The notes below the pieces were generated by a model that did not search any database, was not told where the DNA came from, and was given only the letters and a program-made list of their open reading frames with translations. From contig JBDRAL010000074.1 of NCBI GenBank assembly GCA_039793685.1, forward strand, positions 6,707 through 70,706: a stretch of 64,000 bases of DNA, given 5' to 3'. This document shows, one piece after another, positions 16,823-25,625 of this stretch. Source of the DNA: JAAFHI01 sp039793685. Lineage in GTDB: Bacteria > Acidobacteriota > Blastocatellia > Chloracidobacteriales > Chloracidobacteriaceae. Positions within the stretch are counted from its first letter, which is position 1. Each line of letters begins with the position of its first letter. The position numbers and the translations under genes are program-made.

Positions 16823-16977
16823 GGCAAGACTCCCGCCGTGTTGTAAGGCTGAGGGAACTCCGCGACGGTCCGCTTAAAGTAGAGCTGGAAAGGCGAACGA
16901 ACGTAGCACACGGGGTAGGGGCTGTCAATTCCGGGGCTGCCCCGCGCGTGGTTCGGAAATATCGAAAAATGAAGGAT

Positions 16978-17643
16978 TTAGCCGGACTGGCCGCTTTCGT
17001 CCTGCGTTAAAAACGGCAAGGAAAGGGTTCGCGGGACGGGCGGCTCGGGGCGGACGCCCCGGAAGCTCATCCGGTGGAGCGGGGTTGGGCCGTGGGCCGC
17101 GAGCGCGGCCTGGTGCGCGCCCGTGCCGTACCCCTTGTGGCGGCCGAATCCGTAAGCCGGATATGTTGCGTCCAGCGCCCGCATCAGGTCGTCGCGCCGG
17201 ACCTTCGCGACAATCGAGGCGGCGGCGATGGACACCGACCGGGCGTCGCCCTTGATGATCGACTGGCTCGGGACGCCGATTCCGTCGAGCTTCACCGCGT
17301 CGATGAGCAGGTGCTGCGGGGCCGGGTCGAGCGCGGCGACGGCGGCGCGCATCGCCCGGCGGGTCGCTTCGAGGATGTTGATCCGGTCGATGACTTCCGC
17401 CGGTTCCTCGCCGAAGGCCACGGCGAGCGCCGTTTCGAGAATTTGCGCCGCGAGCGCGGCGCGCTGTTCCGCCGACAGTTTTTTCGAGTCGTCGAGGCCC
17501 GCCGGGATTCGTTCCGGGTCGAGAATGACGGCGGCGGTCACGACGGGACCGGCCCACGCGCCGCGTCCGACCTCGTCCACGCCGGCGACGAGCCGGACGC
17601 CGGAGGTCCAGAGCGGAGTTTCAAATTCGGTGGAAGCGGGCAT
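16978..17643 (-). CDS. rnhB: Ribonuclease HII
   Basis: The 221-residue enzyme nicks RNA-DNA hybrids and removes misincorporated ribonucleotides. Signatures: AGVDEVGRGAWAGPVV with the catalytic Asp-Glu pair, DDSKKLSAEQR, VDAVKLDG-like substrate loop (LLIDAVKLDGIG), and HKGYGTGAHQAAL near the C-terminus. The true start is ATG 17643 (MPASTEFETPLW). Fifteen extra upstream codons in frame (HPSSFILFP) are read from a GGATGAA heptamer array. It is transcribed toward the TPR gene, with a 155-bp gap. Confidence 0.95.
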   Translation of the reverse strand: MPASTEFETPLWTSGVRLVAGVDEVGRGAWAGPVVTAAVILDPERIPAGLDDSKKLSAEQRAALAAQILETALAVAFGEEPAEVIDRINILEATRRAMRAAVAALDPAPQHLLIDAVKLDGIGVPSQSIIKGDARSVSIAAASIVAKVRRDDLMRALDATYPAYGFGRHKGYGTGAHQAALAAHGPTPLHRMSFRGVRPEPPVPRTLSLPFLTQDESGQSG

Positions 17644-17650
17644 CGGGAAA

Positions 17651-17776
17651 AGGATGAAGGATGAAGGATGAAGGATGAAAAAATACAAGTTCGGTGAATT
17701 TTTTGCTTGCCAAAAATCCCGACCAGCTAAAATCGCCCTTCATCCTTCATCCTTCATCCTTCATCCTTCATCCTTT
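17651..17776. repeat. Paired heptamer arms, GGATGAA / TTCATCC type
   Basis: The left arm (17651-17679) has four GGATGAA units and the right arm (17738-17775) five TTCATCC units, about 58 bp apart, between the divergent genes rnhB and pgk. The same unit family occurs at 58718-58862. Confidence 0.9.
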
Positions 17777-17849
17777 CGCCGTTCATCGGGATGTTTTAGG
17801 CTGGAAGGGTAATTTTTTCATCTTTTTGCAATCATTCAGGTGGTTTCTC

Positions 17850-19025
17850 ATGAGTCGTTCCATTCGTGATCTCGATCTGGCGGGCAAGCGGGTGTTCATC
17901 CGCGTGGATTTCAACGTACCGGTCAAGGACGGCAAGGTGACTGACGACACGCGCGTCCGGGCGGCGATTCCGACGTTGCAACTGGCGCGCGAACGCGGCG
18001 CGAAGCTGATTCTCGCGTCGCATCTCGGGCGTCCGAAAGGCGCGCCGGAGGCCAAATACAGCCTCGCGCCGGTCGTGCCGGTACTGACCGAGCTGCTCGG
18101 CGCGCCGGTGACGTTCGCGCCCGACTGCGTCGGGGCCGACGTCGAGGCGCTGGCGGCGGGATTGGCCGACGGCGATGTTTTACTGCTTGAAAATCTGCGG
18201 TTTCACGCCGAGGAAGAAAAAAACGACGAAGCGTTTTCGAAACAGTTGGCGGCGCTGGCCGACGTGTACGTCAACGACGCCTTCGGGACGGCGCACCGCG
18301 CGCACGCTTCGACGGCGGGGATGGCGGCGTTCGTGGCCGAAAAGGGCGCGGGACTGCTGATGGAAAAGGAACTGCACTATCTCGGCAAGGCGCTGCGCGA
18401 CCCGGAAAAGCCCTATGTGGCGATCATCGGCGGGGCGAAGGTGTCCGATAAAATCGACATCATCGAGACGATGCTCAAGACGGCGGACGCGGTTCTCATC
18501 GGCGGCGCGATGGCCTACACGTTTTTGAAATCGCGGGGCGTCGAAATCGGTAAATCACTGGTGGAAAACGACAAACTCGACCTCGCGCGCGATCTCGAAG
18601 CGCGGGCGAAGGAAACCGGCGTCAAGCTTTTACTGCCGACGGACCACCTCGTGGCCGATTTGAGCCGTCCGGAACTCGAACCGGTGACGGTCGCGACGGA
18701 TGCCACCCCGGCGGACCTCGCGGGGTACGACATCGGTCCGGCGACGGTCGCGGCCTACGCGGCGGAAATCGCGGCGGCGAAAATGATCGTCTGGAACGGC
18801 CCGATGGGCATTTTCGAAATGCCGCTTTATTCGAATGGGACCTTCGCGGTCGCGCGTGCGGTCGCGGACTCCGGCGCGACGACCATCGTCGGCGGCGGCG
18901 ACAGCGTCGCGGCCATCAATCAGGCCGGACTCGCCGACAAGATCACCCACGTTTCGACCGGCGGCGGCGCGAGCCTCGAATTTCTCTCCGGCCTCGAACT
19001 GCCTGGCGTAACGGCGCTTGGATAA
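17850..19025 (+). CDS. pgk: Phosphoglycerate kinase
   Basis: The 391-residue glycolytic enzyme transfers phosphate from 1,3-bisphosphoglycerate to ADP. Motifs: RVDFNVPVKDGKV near residue 20, ASHLGRPKGAPE, the hinge segment GGAKVSDKI, VWNGPMGIFE, VGGGDSVAAINQAG and the C-terminal THVSTGGGASLEFLSG. ATG 17850 follows AGGTGG by 6 bp. In-frame codons back to 17694 read a heptamer array and are not part of the protein. No gapA or tpi gene is adjacent. The stop TAA leads into a GATGAAC array. Confidence 0.97.
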   Translation: MSRSIRDLDLAGKRVFIRVDFNVPVKDGKVTDDTRVRAAIPTLQLARERGAKLILASHLGRPKGAPEAKYSLAPVVPVLTELLGAPVTFAPDCVGADVEALAAGLADGDVLLLENLRFHAEEEKNDEAFSKQLAALADVYVNDAFGTAHRAHASTAGMAAFVAEKGAGLLMEKELHYLGKALRDPEKPYVAIIGGAKVSDKIDIIETMLKTADAVLIGGAMAYTFLKSRGVEIGKSLVENDKLDLARDLEARAKETGVKLLLPTDHLVADLSRPELEPVTVATDATPADLAGYDIGPATVAAYAAEIAAAKMIVWNGPMGIFEMPLYSNGTFAVARAVADSGATTIVGGGDSVAAINQAGLADKITHVSTGGGASLEFLSGLELPGVTALG

Positions 19026-19197
19026 ACGATGAATGATGAACGATGAACGATGAAGTGAAGAAAAAGTCTTGAGTCTGGAGTCCGGCGAAAAAAACTTGAC
19101 CGGCCGCGGCTGAAACCGGACGTTCGTTCATCGTTCATCGTTCATCGTTTTCTTGACTCCAGACTCCAGACTCCCGACTTCAGACTCCCGACTTTTT
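19022..19197. repeat. Two interleaved heptamer families, GATGAAC and GTCTGGA
   Basis: The order is GATGAAC units (19026-19054), GTCTGGA units (19071-19085), then GTTCATC units (19126-19149) and ACTCCAG/ACTCCCG units (19155-19195). The two complementary pairs are therefore interleaved rather than nested. The spacer shares AAAAAACTTGACC with the locus at 13067. Confidence 0.85.
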
Positions 19198-19212
19198 TAG
19201 AGGGGTTTTTCA

Positions 19213-19758
19213 ATGAGTTACCGATTGGGGACGGCAATCGTCGCCGGACTGGCGCTGGCCGGTTTCGGCGGCGTTTCTTCTTTCACGTCGCTTTCCCTGG
19301 TGCCCGTCGTGAAGGCGGCCCCGGCAACGCTTTCAATTCGCGGAAACGGCGTGACGCCGCTTTCGCTGACCTCCGAGGAATTTTCAAAACTGCCCCGTGC
19401 GACCGCGTCGGTGACGAACCGCGACGGAAGCAAGACGGTTTTCGAGGGCGTGTCGCTTTTCGAGGTGATGCGCCGGGCGGGGATGAAGCCGGGCGAGGGC
19501 GTTCACGGCAAGGAAGCGATGACCATCACGACGGCGGTGGTCGTGGTCGAGGCGGCGGACGGCTACAAGGCGGCCTTCGCGCAGGCGGAATTCGACCCGG
19601 CCTACACCAACCGGGTGATCCTCGTCGCCGACCGCAAGGACGGCAAACCCCTCGGGGACGAGGAAGGGCCGTTCCGGCTCATCGCCCCCGACGACAAACG
19701 CCCGGCCCGGTGGGTCCGGAATGTGGCGACGCTGACGTTTAAAAGTTTGAAGGATTAA
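19213..19758 (+). CDS. Secreted molybdopterin-binding-domain protein
   Basis: The 181-residue product has an N-terminal signal peptide (about 1-35, AIVAGLALAGFGG). It contains a compact version of the sulfite-oxidase/YedY-type oxidoreductase domain: SIRGNGVTPLSLTSEEFSKLP, an FEGVSLFEVMRRAGM loop, and the closing segment GPFRLIAPDDKRPARWVR. These short forms lack the full cofactor-binding core, and whether Mo cofactor binds cannot be judged. The ATG follows GAGGGG. It lies 23 bp upstream of the Mrr-type gene on the same strand, possibly by chance. Periplasmic location is inferred from the signal peptide. Confidence 0.75.
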   Translation: MSYRLGTAIVAGLALAGFGGVSSFTSLSLVPVVKAAPATLSIRGNGVTPLSLTSEEFSKLPRATASVTNRDGSKTVFEGVSLFEVMRRAGMKPGEGVHGKEAMTITTAVVVVEAADGYKAAFAQAEFDPAYTNRVILVADRKDGKPLGDEEGPFRLIAPDDKRPARWVRNVATLTFKSLKD

Positions 19759-19781
19759 AAAACGGTTCAGGAGGGTAGGTG

Positions 19782-20711
19782 ATGGCAATTCCAGATTACC
19801 AGTCACTCATGCTGCCGGCTTTGAAGTCCGTTCAGGCGGCTGGCGGTGAAGCCACGCTAAAACAGGCTGTCACCCGTATCGGGGAACTTTTCGCACTGAC
19901 GGAAGAAGAAATGGCGCAACTCATTCCAAGTGGGCAATCCACCCTCATCCGGAATCGTACTCACTGGGCAATGTGGTATCTGAAAAAGGCCGGGCTTTTT
20001 GACTCTCCGAAGCGAGGAACGTACCGGCTGACGCAGCGGGGGCTTGATGTTCTCAAGGCGAATCCTGAAAAAATCGATAATGTCTTTTTGATGCAGTTCT
20101 CTGAGTTTAAAGAACTTATGCAGTCGAAGGGGACTGCAAAGGAGAAAGCGGGAAATGAAATCGGCGAAGTTGCGCTCACCGCCGAGAAAACACCCGAAGA
20201 GCAACTGGAAGCCGCGTACAAACAAATCCGCTCCGAACTCGCTGCTCAAATTCTTGAAACGGTGAAAGGCTGTTCTCCGGCGTTTTTTGAACGGCTGGTC
20301 GTCGAATTGTTGGTGAGCATGGGGTACGGCGGATCGCTTGAAGATGCGGGACAGGCTGTCGGTCGGACGGGCGACGGTGGTATCGACGGTATCATTAAAG
20401 AAGACAAGCTCGGCCTTGACGTGATTTATGTCCAGGCAAAACGTTGGACGGAAAATGTGGTCGGTCGGCCCGACGTGCAGCAATTCGCCGGGGCCTTGCA
20501 GGGGCAGCGGGCCGGAAAAGGCATTTTTCTCACCACCTCGCGGTTTTCAAAAGAGGCGCGCGATTACGTCAAGGCCATCGGCAGCAAGATTGTTCTCATC
20601 GACGGCGAGACGCTCGCCAACCTGATGATCGACTACAACGTGGGCGTGGCCACGGTGACGACCTTCCAGATCAAGCGTATTGACTCGGATTATTTCTCGG
20701 AAGACATCTGA
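19782..20711 (+). CDS. mrr: Mrr-type restriction endonuclease
   Basis: A 309-residue protein. Residues about 1-95 form the Mrr N-terminal winged-helix-like domain (PDYQSLMLPALKSVQ, IRNRTHWAMWYLKKAGL, YRLTQRGLDVLK). A linker follows, then a C-terminal PD-(D/E)xK nuclease domain with GDGGIDGIIKED and VQAKRW, the Asp and Gln-x-Lys of the active site, and FLTTSRFSKEA. Mrr proteins cut methylated foreign DNA (type IV restriction). ATG 19782 follows AGGAGGG by 6 bp; a GTG lies just before it. No methylase gene is adjacent. A palindrome mosaic follows. Confidence 0.93.
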   Translation: MAIPDYQSLMLPALKSVQAAGGEATLKQAVTRIGELFALTEEEMAQLIPSGQSTLIRNRTHWAMWYLKKAGLFDSPKRGTYRLTQRGLDVLKANPEKIDNVFLMQFSEFKELMQSKGTAKEKAGNEIGEVALTAEKTPEEQLEAAYKQIRSELAAQILETVKGCSPAFFERLVVELLVSMGYGGSLEDAGQAVGRTGDGGIDGIIKEDKLGLDVIYVQAKRWTENVVGRPDVQQFAGALQGQRAGKGIFLTTSRFSKEARDYVKAIGSKIVLIDGETLANLMIDYNVGVATVTTFQIKRIDSDYFSEDI

Positions 20712-20739
20712 AATTTTCACGTTTCGGGCGAAAAACGTG

Positions 20740-21240
20740 GCTACCCTCGTTTTCAGGGGCCTACCGGACTGGGTACATACGGATTGAACGATGACAATTC
20801 GTCAGCCGTTTTGGCCCTGCCCTCAAGGACAGGGCTACCCGAATCAAGCCTCGTGAACGAGGCTAAGTATAAGTTCATCAAGATTTTAGCCCCGTTATGA
20901 TCTTTGACAAATGAAACCGGTAATAGGACAGGCGCGGATGCGCCGGTAGGTAATAGCCCCACCCGTGAGGGTGGGGTACGCGACGGGTAAAATGCCGAGC
21001 CGCAATGCGGCGACACCACCCGTATCGCGTCTTCGACGCTCTGAAATTTGCCTTACCGCCACCCCACCCTCACGGGTGGGGCTATTTCCTGACGGCGCAT
21101 CCGCGCCTCCCCGAGGCAACCCGTCGTTCTTACCGGAATAATTTTTCAAAAACGATGACGAGGCTAAGTGCAAGTCCATCAAGGTTTTAGCCCCGTTTAC
21201 GGGGCTTCGCTGAAATAGCCCTGTCCTTGAGGGCAGGGCG
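20740..21240. repeat. Mosaic of REP-like palindromes with mirrored arrangement
   Basis: The gap 20712-21275 holds no gene. P1 (20814-20835, GCCCTG...CAGGGC) recurs as its exact reverse complement at 21218-21239. P2 (20957-20976, CCCCACCC...GGGTGGGG) recurs reversed at 21062-21081. GGCGCGGATGCGCC (20931) recurs reversed near 21093. A 40-bp block (20857-20896) recurs in direct orientation at 21158-21197 with four differences, all transitions. Most units carry TAGCCC or GGGCTA edges. Confidence 0.85.
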
Positions 21241-21275
21241 TCCACCGGCTGAATGAAAGGAAACGGTGACCGGCG

Positions 21276-22190
21276 ATGACATTGCGTACCTCGACGAAAT
21301 TTCTACTTGCGGTGGCGCTTGTCGGCGGGGCGTTCGTGGCGGGTGAGCTTGGCCGGAAACGGTTCATTTCAAGGGATTTGCCGGTATCGTCGCCGGTTGT
21401 CGCGAGTACGCAGGCGCCCCCGACGTCAAAATTCGAGATGAACTTCACCGAAGCCGAAGAAACCCATGTCGGTGATTTTGTGATTCGGCTTCAGACGCGA
21501 ACGGTGAAAAATACCTGCGAGCGAGGCGACCGGACGACCTTTACCTTCGTCGCGGTCGAACGCGCCGGACGGACGCTGCTCACGCTCGACGACGCTTCGA
21601 CACACGACGAGTGCTACGGCAGCACCGCAACATACGCCGTCACGTCGCTCGCGCCGGGAAAAACGCATCTGGTCGTATTTCAGGAAACCTACCGCGACGC
21701 GGCGATGGTGATTGCGACGCTCGACGATACGCCCCGGCTGATTTTCAAGGGCGGGGATTTTGAAGTCGCGGAGGCGGGGTTTTCAGATCTGAACAAAGAC
21801 GGCGTGGCGGAAATCCGGGCGGTTTCCGACCGGTATCGGTATTTTCATCATCTTTCAAATGCAAATTCGCCATTCCCGGCGGTGATTTTTCAGTACGACG
21901 CGGCGACGGCGACCTACCGCCCGGCCAACCCGCGTTTTCCGGAGGCGCTTCCGGACGCTGCCGCCCTCGAAAGGGTAAAAACGGCGTCGGCCCGAAACGA
22001 CTTCGGCTTGCCTGCGATGGTGTTTGAAATTGCCATCGGGTACGCCTACGCCGGACGCGACGCCGACGCCTGGGCCTTTTTCAATCAATGGTTTCCGGGC
22101 GACCCGAAGGAAAAAGCCGAAGCCCGTTCGGCATTGAAAAAGGCGCTCGCCGCCGATCCGGTGTATCGTGCGGTCGGCACACCAAAATGA
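21276..22190 (+). CDS. Secreted or membrane-anchored protein of unknown function
   Basis: A 304-residue protein with an uncleaved-looking N-terminal hydrophobic segment (about 9-24, LLAVALVGGAFVAGE). It has one calcium-loop-like motif, DLNKDGVAEIRA, near residue 170, of the kind seen twice in the secreted protein at 6338-7306. Two Cys (NTCERGD and DECYGS) could form a disulfide. The C-terminal part (IGYAYAGRDADAWAFFNQW) is helical and TPR-like. The ribosome-binding site before ATG 21276 is poor. I do not recognise a family. Confidence 0.7.
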   Translation: MTLRTSTKFLLAVALVGGAFVAGELGRKRFISRDLPVSSPVVASTQAPPTSKFEMNFTEAEETHVGDFVIRLQTRTVKNTCERGDRTTFTFVAVERAGRTLLTLDDASTHDECYGSTATYAVTSLAPGKTHLVVFQETYRDAAMVIATLDDTPRLIFKGGDFEVAEAGFSDLNKDGVAEIRAVSDRYRYFHHLSNANSPFPAVIFQYDAATATYRPANPRFPEALPDAAALERVKTASARNDFGLPAMVFEIAIGYAYAGRDADAWAFFNQWFPGDPKEKAEARSALKKALAADPVYRAVGTPK

Positions 22191-22211
22191 GTTTTTCAAA
22201 GGGGCTGGGCT

Positions 22212-22246
22212 ATTTCCCATCCCCCATTCCCCATCCCCTCTTCTTT
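22212..22246. repeat. Short C-rich heptamer run
   Basis: CCCATCC, CCCATTC and CCCATCC units at 7-bp period occupy the gap before hisA. No complementary left arm is seen. The run leaves hisA without an obvious ribosome-binding site. Confidence 0.55.
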
Positions 22247-22250
22247 CTTC

Positions 22251-22973
22251 ATGCACATTCTTCCGGCAATTGATTTGAAACACGGCAAGTGCGTCCGGCT
22301 GCGGCAGGGCGTAAAGGACAGCGCAACGGTTTACGGCGACGATCCGCGGGCGATGGCGCTCCGGTGGCGCGACGAAGGCGCGACGATTCTCCACCTCGTC
22401 AATCTCGACGGGGCGTTCGACGACGCGGACGCGGAAAATCTCCGCGCGGCGGAGCAGATTGTGACGGTGCTCGACATCCCAGTGCAGTTCGGCGGGGGCG
22501 TCCGGACGGCGGCGCAGGCGGCAACGCTGTTCGACCTCGGCATGGCGCGGGTGATTCTCGGTACGGTCGCGGTTGAAAAGCCCGAACTCGTCGGCGAACT
22601 GGTCGCAAAATACGGCGCGGCCCGCATCGTGGTCGGCATCGACGCCCGCGATGGGCGCGTTCTGACCCACGGCTGGGAAACCGACACGGCGCAACCGGTC
22701 ATCGAGACGGCCCGCGCGATGGCCGCGCTCGGCGTCGAACGCATCATTTACACCGACGTGTCGCGCGACGGGATGCTGACCGGGGTGAATGTTGAAAGTA
22801 CGGCGGAACTGGCCCGCGAAAGCGGTTTGAAGATCATCGCCTCGGGCGGCATCGGCTCGCTCGACGACATCCGCGCCCTGCGCGCCGTCGCCGACGCGGG
22901 CATCGAGGGCTGCATCGTCGGAAAAGCCCTTTACGAAGCGCGGTTTACGCTCGGCGAAGCAATGACGGTCTGA
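22251..22973 (+). CDS. hisA: HisA: phosphoribosylformimino-AICAR ribotide isomerase
   Basis: The 240-residue (beta/alpha)8 enzyme catalyses the fourth step of histidine synthesis. It begins MHILPAIDLKHGKCVRL with catalytic Asp8. The second catalytic Asp is in VVGIDARDGRVLTHGW near residue 130. The phosphate-binding strands are VQFGGGVRT and IIASGGIGSLDDI, and YTDVSRDGMLTG is also typical. A TrpF-like or PriA dual role cannot be excluded by eye. No other his gene lies in the window. The start has no clear ribosome-binding site. Confidence 0.95.
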   Translation: MHILPAIDLKHGKCVRLRQGVKDSATVYGDDPRAMALRWRDEGATILHLVNLDGAFDDADAENLRAAEQIVTVLDIPVQFGGGVRTAAQAATLFDLGMARVILGTVAVEKPELVGELVAKYGAARIVVGIDARDGRVLTHGWETDTAQPVIETARAMAALGVERIIYTDVSRDGMLTGVNVESTAELARESGLKIIASGGIGSLDDIRALRAVADAGIEGCIVGKALYEARFTLGEAMTV

Positions 22974-22978
22974 AGGAA

Positions 22979-23060
22979 AATGCGGAATGCGGAATATCGA
23001 ATGCGGAATAAAGAGTGAAGTAAATAATTCCGCATTCGATATTCCGCATTCCGCATTCAT
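22979..23060. repeat. Paired heptamer arms, AATGCGG / CCGCATT type
   Basis: The left arm (AATGCGG, AATATCG units, 22979-23012) and right arm (ATTCCGC, ATTCGAT units, 23028-23058) are almost exact complements around a spacer of about 16 bp, between the convergent genes hisA and 23057-24670. Confidence 0.9.
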
Positions 23061-24670
23061 TTTGGCGTTGGCAGTTCGGAAACGGTGACGCCGGGGAATT
23101 CGGGGGCGGAAAACAGCGTTTTCGCGCCTTCCGGCAGATCGGTGCCGTAGCTGGTTTTCAGGTAGTACCGCGCGGTGTAGTCGCCGTGGGTTTTGCGTCC
23201 GGCGAGCAGATTCGTCAGGGCGATGTTGTCCGTACCAACCACTTCATCGGCGGGAAGTTGCGTCGCCGCCCACCGCGCGGCGGTCCGGACGGCTTCGTAC
23301 CGGCGAACCCATTCCGACCGTCCGGTCCGGGCGGCTCGGAGGTAGCCGATGTGGTCTGCCAGCGCGAGGACCGCCACCGCCGTCAGAAACGAACCGGCCA
23401 GCAGCCGGGGGCCGCGTTCGGCGAGCCGTCCCCGGAACAGGACCTCCCCGACGGTCAGCCAGCCAATCGCCATGTAATAGAAGATGAACGGCAGCAGCGG
23501 GACGACAAACCGCAGCGGCCACCACGGCCAGAGCAGCGTCACCGCAAGCGACAGCGGAACGAAAAGCTCCGCGAGCGTCCACCCGCGCCCGAGGCTGGCC
23601 AGAAAACCGATGAGAAAAAACGCGGTCAGCACGAGCGAAAAGGCCACCTCGCCCGGTCGGGTCCCGATGGCCCCCGCGCCGAATCCCATGAAATCCGGAC
23701 TCAGGGGAAATTTTTCACCGAAACCGACGATGCCGGTCATTCCGAGCGCCTCGGTCCCGCTGTCGGACGCCGGGCGGTAGAAAATCGGCGCGGTCAGGCC
23801 GCCGATGACGTTTCCGGCGACGAGGGTCGTGTTTTGCCACGCGCGTCCGGGCAGGTCACGGACGCCGACCGGCGGCGCGGAGGGTTGCGCGATGCGGTGC
23901 CAGAACACCGAACCGTACTGGCTGGTAATCTGCTCGCTCGGATCGGCGGCGGCCTGCTGCCGCGCGGCGTACAACTGCCACGGCCCAACCACCACAAGAC
24001 ATCCTAAAGCGAACGGAATCAACAGTTTCGGTTTTTTTCGAAGTATGAGGTAGAGCGGAATCGCCGCGAGCAGGGCAATTCCCGCACTCCTGACAAGCCA
24101 CGCGAACGCGCCCACTCCGCTCGCGGCGAACATCAGCCGGCCCGCGCGGCGGGGGCGGTCGGCCGCGACGGCGCGCTCGGTCAGTAGTACCGCGGCCATC
24201 TGAAGCGCCGCGAACAGGCACTCGGCCATCAGCGTCGAGGTCGCCAGAAAAACGAGGGTCGGGCAGAGGACGGTCGCCGCCGCGAGCAGTCCGGCGAACG
24301 GGCCGGATTCCCCGCGGACCTCGCGCGCGTGGCGGTAGGTCAGCCAACCGAGCGCGAGCATGGCCGCAATCGAGACGAGTTTCAGCCACCAGAACGTATC
24401 GGTCGTCAGCCCGCACAGGCGGATGCCCGCCGCGAAGACAAGCGGGAGGCCCGGCGGGTAGAGCGGCAGCCCCGGGGGAACCGGGTAATTCACCAGCCGG
24501 TAGCCCTGTCCGTCGGCAAGTGCTTTTCCGAGAAGGAGATACCACGCGTCGTCCTTGAACAGCCCGACGGCGCGGTCGGTTCGTAGAATGTAGACGGCGG
24601 CGATGACCAGCACCGCCGCCGCCGTTCCGATAGACGCGGCGTACTTTTGAAACCGCCCGCGATTCTCCAT
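23057..24670 (-). CDS. GT39/PMT-like membrane glycosyltransferase
   Basis: A 537-residue integral membrane protein with about ten hydrophobic segments. An acidic pair occurs in the first extracytoplasmic loop (GLFKDDAWYLLLGKAL), as in GT-C enzymes of the ArnT/PMT/GT39 type, which use polyprenyl-phosphate sugars at the outer face of the membrane. A long soluble C-terminal tail (about 440-537) ends in SAPEFPGVTVSELPTPK. The ATG at 24670 is preceded by an in-frame TTG. It lies 18 bp downstream of thiG on the same strand, likely co-transcribed without functional relation. Substrate unknown. Confidence 0.8.
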   Translation of the reverse strand: MENRGRFQKYAASIGTAAAVLVIAAVYILRTDRAVGLFKDDAWYLLLGKALADGQGYRLVNYPVPPGLPLYPPGLPLVFAAGIRLCGLTTDTFWWLKLVSIAAMLALGWLTYRHAREVRGESGPFAGLLAAATVLCPTLVFLATSTLMAECLFAALQMAAVLLTERAVAADRPRRAGRLMFAASGVGAFAWLVRSAGIALLAAIPLYLILRKKPKLLIPFALGCLVVVGPWQLYAARQQAAADPSEQITSQYGSVFWHRIAQPSAPPVGVRDLPGRAWQNTTLVAGNVIGGLTAPIFYRPASDSGTEALGMTGIVGFGEKFPLSPDFMGFGAGAIGTRPGEVAFSLVLTAFFLIGFLASLGRGWTLAELFVPLSLAVTLLWPWWPLRFVVPLLPFIFYYMAIGWLTVGEVLFRGRLAERGPRLLAGSFLTAVAVLALADHIGYLRAARTGRSEWVRRYEAVRTAARWAATQLPADEVVGTDNIALTNLLAGRKTHGDYTARYYLKTSYGTDLPEGAKTLFSAPEFPGVTVSELPTPK

Positions 24671-24688
24671 CAATGAAAACCTCGCGGT

Positions 24689-25477
24689 TCAGCGGCTGAG
24701 GCCGTCCATCGGGCTGCTCGCCGTGGCGTAGAGCCGTTTCGGCATGCGGCCCGCGAGGTGGGCGAGGCGTCCGGCGCGGATGGCGAGGTTCATCGCCTCG
24801 GCCATCATTGCGGGATCCTGCGCGGCGGCGACCGCCGTGTTGAGCAGGACGGCGTCCATGCCGAGTTCCATCGCGACGGCGACATCCGACGCCGTGCCGA
24901 CGCCCGCGTCCACGATGATCGGCACTTCGGTGATCATCTCGCGGAGAATCCGCATGGTGGTGAAGTTCTGAATGCCCAGACCGGAGCCGATGGGCGCGGC
25001 GAGCGGCATGATGGCCGCCGCCCCGGCGTCAATCAGGCGGCGCGCGGTGATGAGGTCGTCGTTGAAGTAGGGCAGGACGATAAAGCCTTCCTTTGCCAGT
25101 ACTTCCGTGGCCTGAATCAATCCGGCGTTGTCCGGGAAAAGGGTCCGTTCGTCGCCGATGACTTCGAGTTTGACCCACGGCGTGTCGAGGATTTCGCGGC
25201 CCAGCCGGGCGGTCCGGATGGCTTCCTCGGCGGTAAAGCACGCGGCGGTGTTCGGGAGGATGAGCATCCGGTCGTCGATGAACTCCATCAGCGACCCGGC
25301 TGAACGGTCGGCGAGATTCACCCGCCGGACGGCGACCGTGACGATTTCCGCGCCCGAGCGCCGGTGCGCTTCGCGCATCACTTCATGAGATGGATATTTG
25401 CCCGTCCCGATCATCAGCCGCGAACCGAATTCGCGTCCGGCGATGACCAGCGGGTCGGTGGTGGTGGGGTGGGACAT
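24689..25477 (-). CDS. thiG: Thiazole synthase ThiG
   Basis: The 262-residue TIM-barrel enzyme makes the thiazole phosphate of thiamine from deoxyxylulose-5-phosphate, the ThiS thiocarboxylate and a glycine-derived imine. Motifs: GTGKYPSHEVMREAHRRSG, TVAVRRVNL, LPNTAACFTAEEA, KLEVIGDERTLFPD (with the Schiff-base Lys), and VDAGVGTASDVAVAMELG. ATG 25477 follows AAGGA by 6-7 bp. In-frame codons back to 25600 (for example FDSRLKTLDSRLQTLD) are translated heptamers and should be ignored. It follows thiS on the same strand across a paired heptamer locus. Confidence 0.96.
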   Translation of the reverse strand: MSHPTTTDPLVIAGREFGSRLMIGTGKYPSHEVMREAHRRSGAEIVTVAVRRVNLADRSAGSLMEFIDDRMLILPNTAACFTAEEAIRTARLGREILDTPWVKLEVIGDERTLFPDNAGLIQATEVLAKEGFIVLPYFNDDLITARRLIDAGAAAIMPLAAPIGSGLGIQNFTTMRILREMITEVPIIVDAGVGTASDVAVAMELGMDAVLLNTAVAAAQDPAMMAEAMNLAIRAGRLAHLAGRMPKRLYATASSPMDGLSR

Positions 25478-25492
25478 GGTGATTCCTTGAAG

Positions 25493-25619
25493 GTCGAGAG
25501 TCTGAAGTCTGGAGTCGAGAGTCTTGAGTCTGGAGTCAAAACCGGGGAATTTCTTGAAAAGATCGTTTTCGGTCGCCTGCTTTTCAGACTCCCGACTCAA
25601 GACTCCCGACTCCCGACTT
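25493..25619. repeat. Paired heptamer arms, GTCTGGA / ACTCCCG type, between thiS and thiG
   Basis: The left arm spans 25493-25540 and the right arm 25586-25619. The element sits inside what is probably the thiS-thiG operon, so the transcript would carry the hairpin between the two genes. Confidence 0.9.
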
Positions 25620-25625
25620 TGTTTT

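Noticed and set aside
20895..21245. Open frames within the palindrome mosaic
   Set aside because: They read palindromic repeats in both directions and have no ribosome-binding sites or family features.
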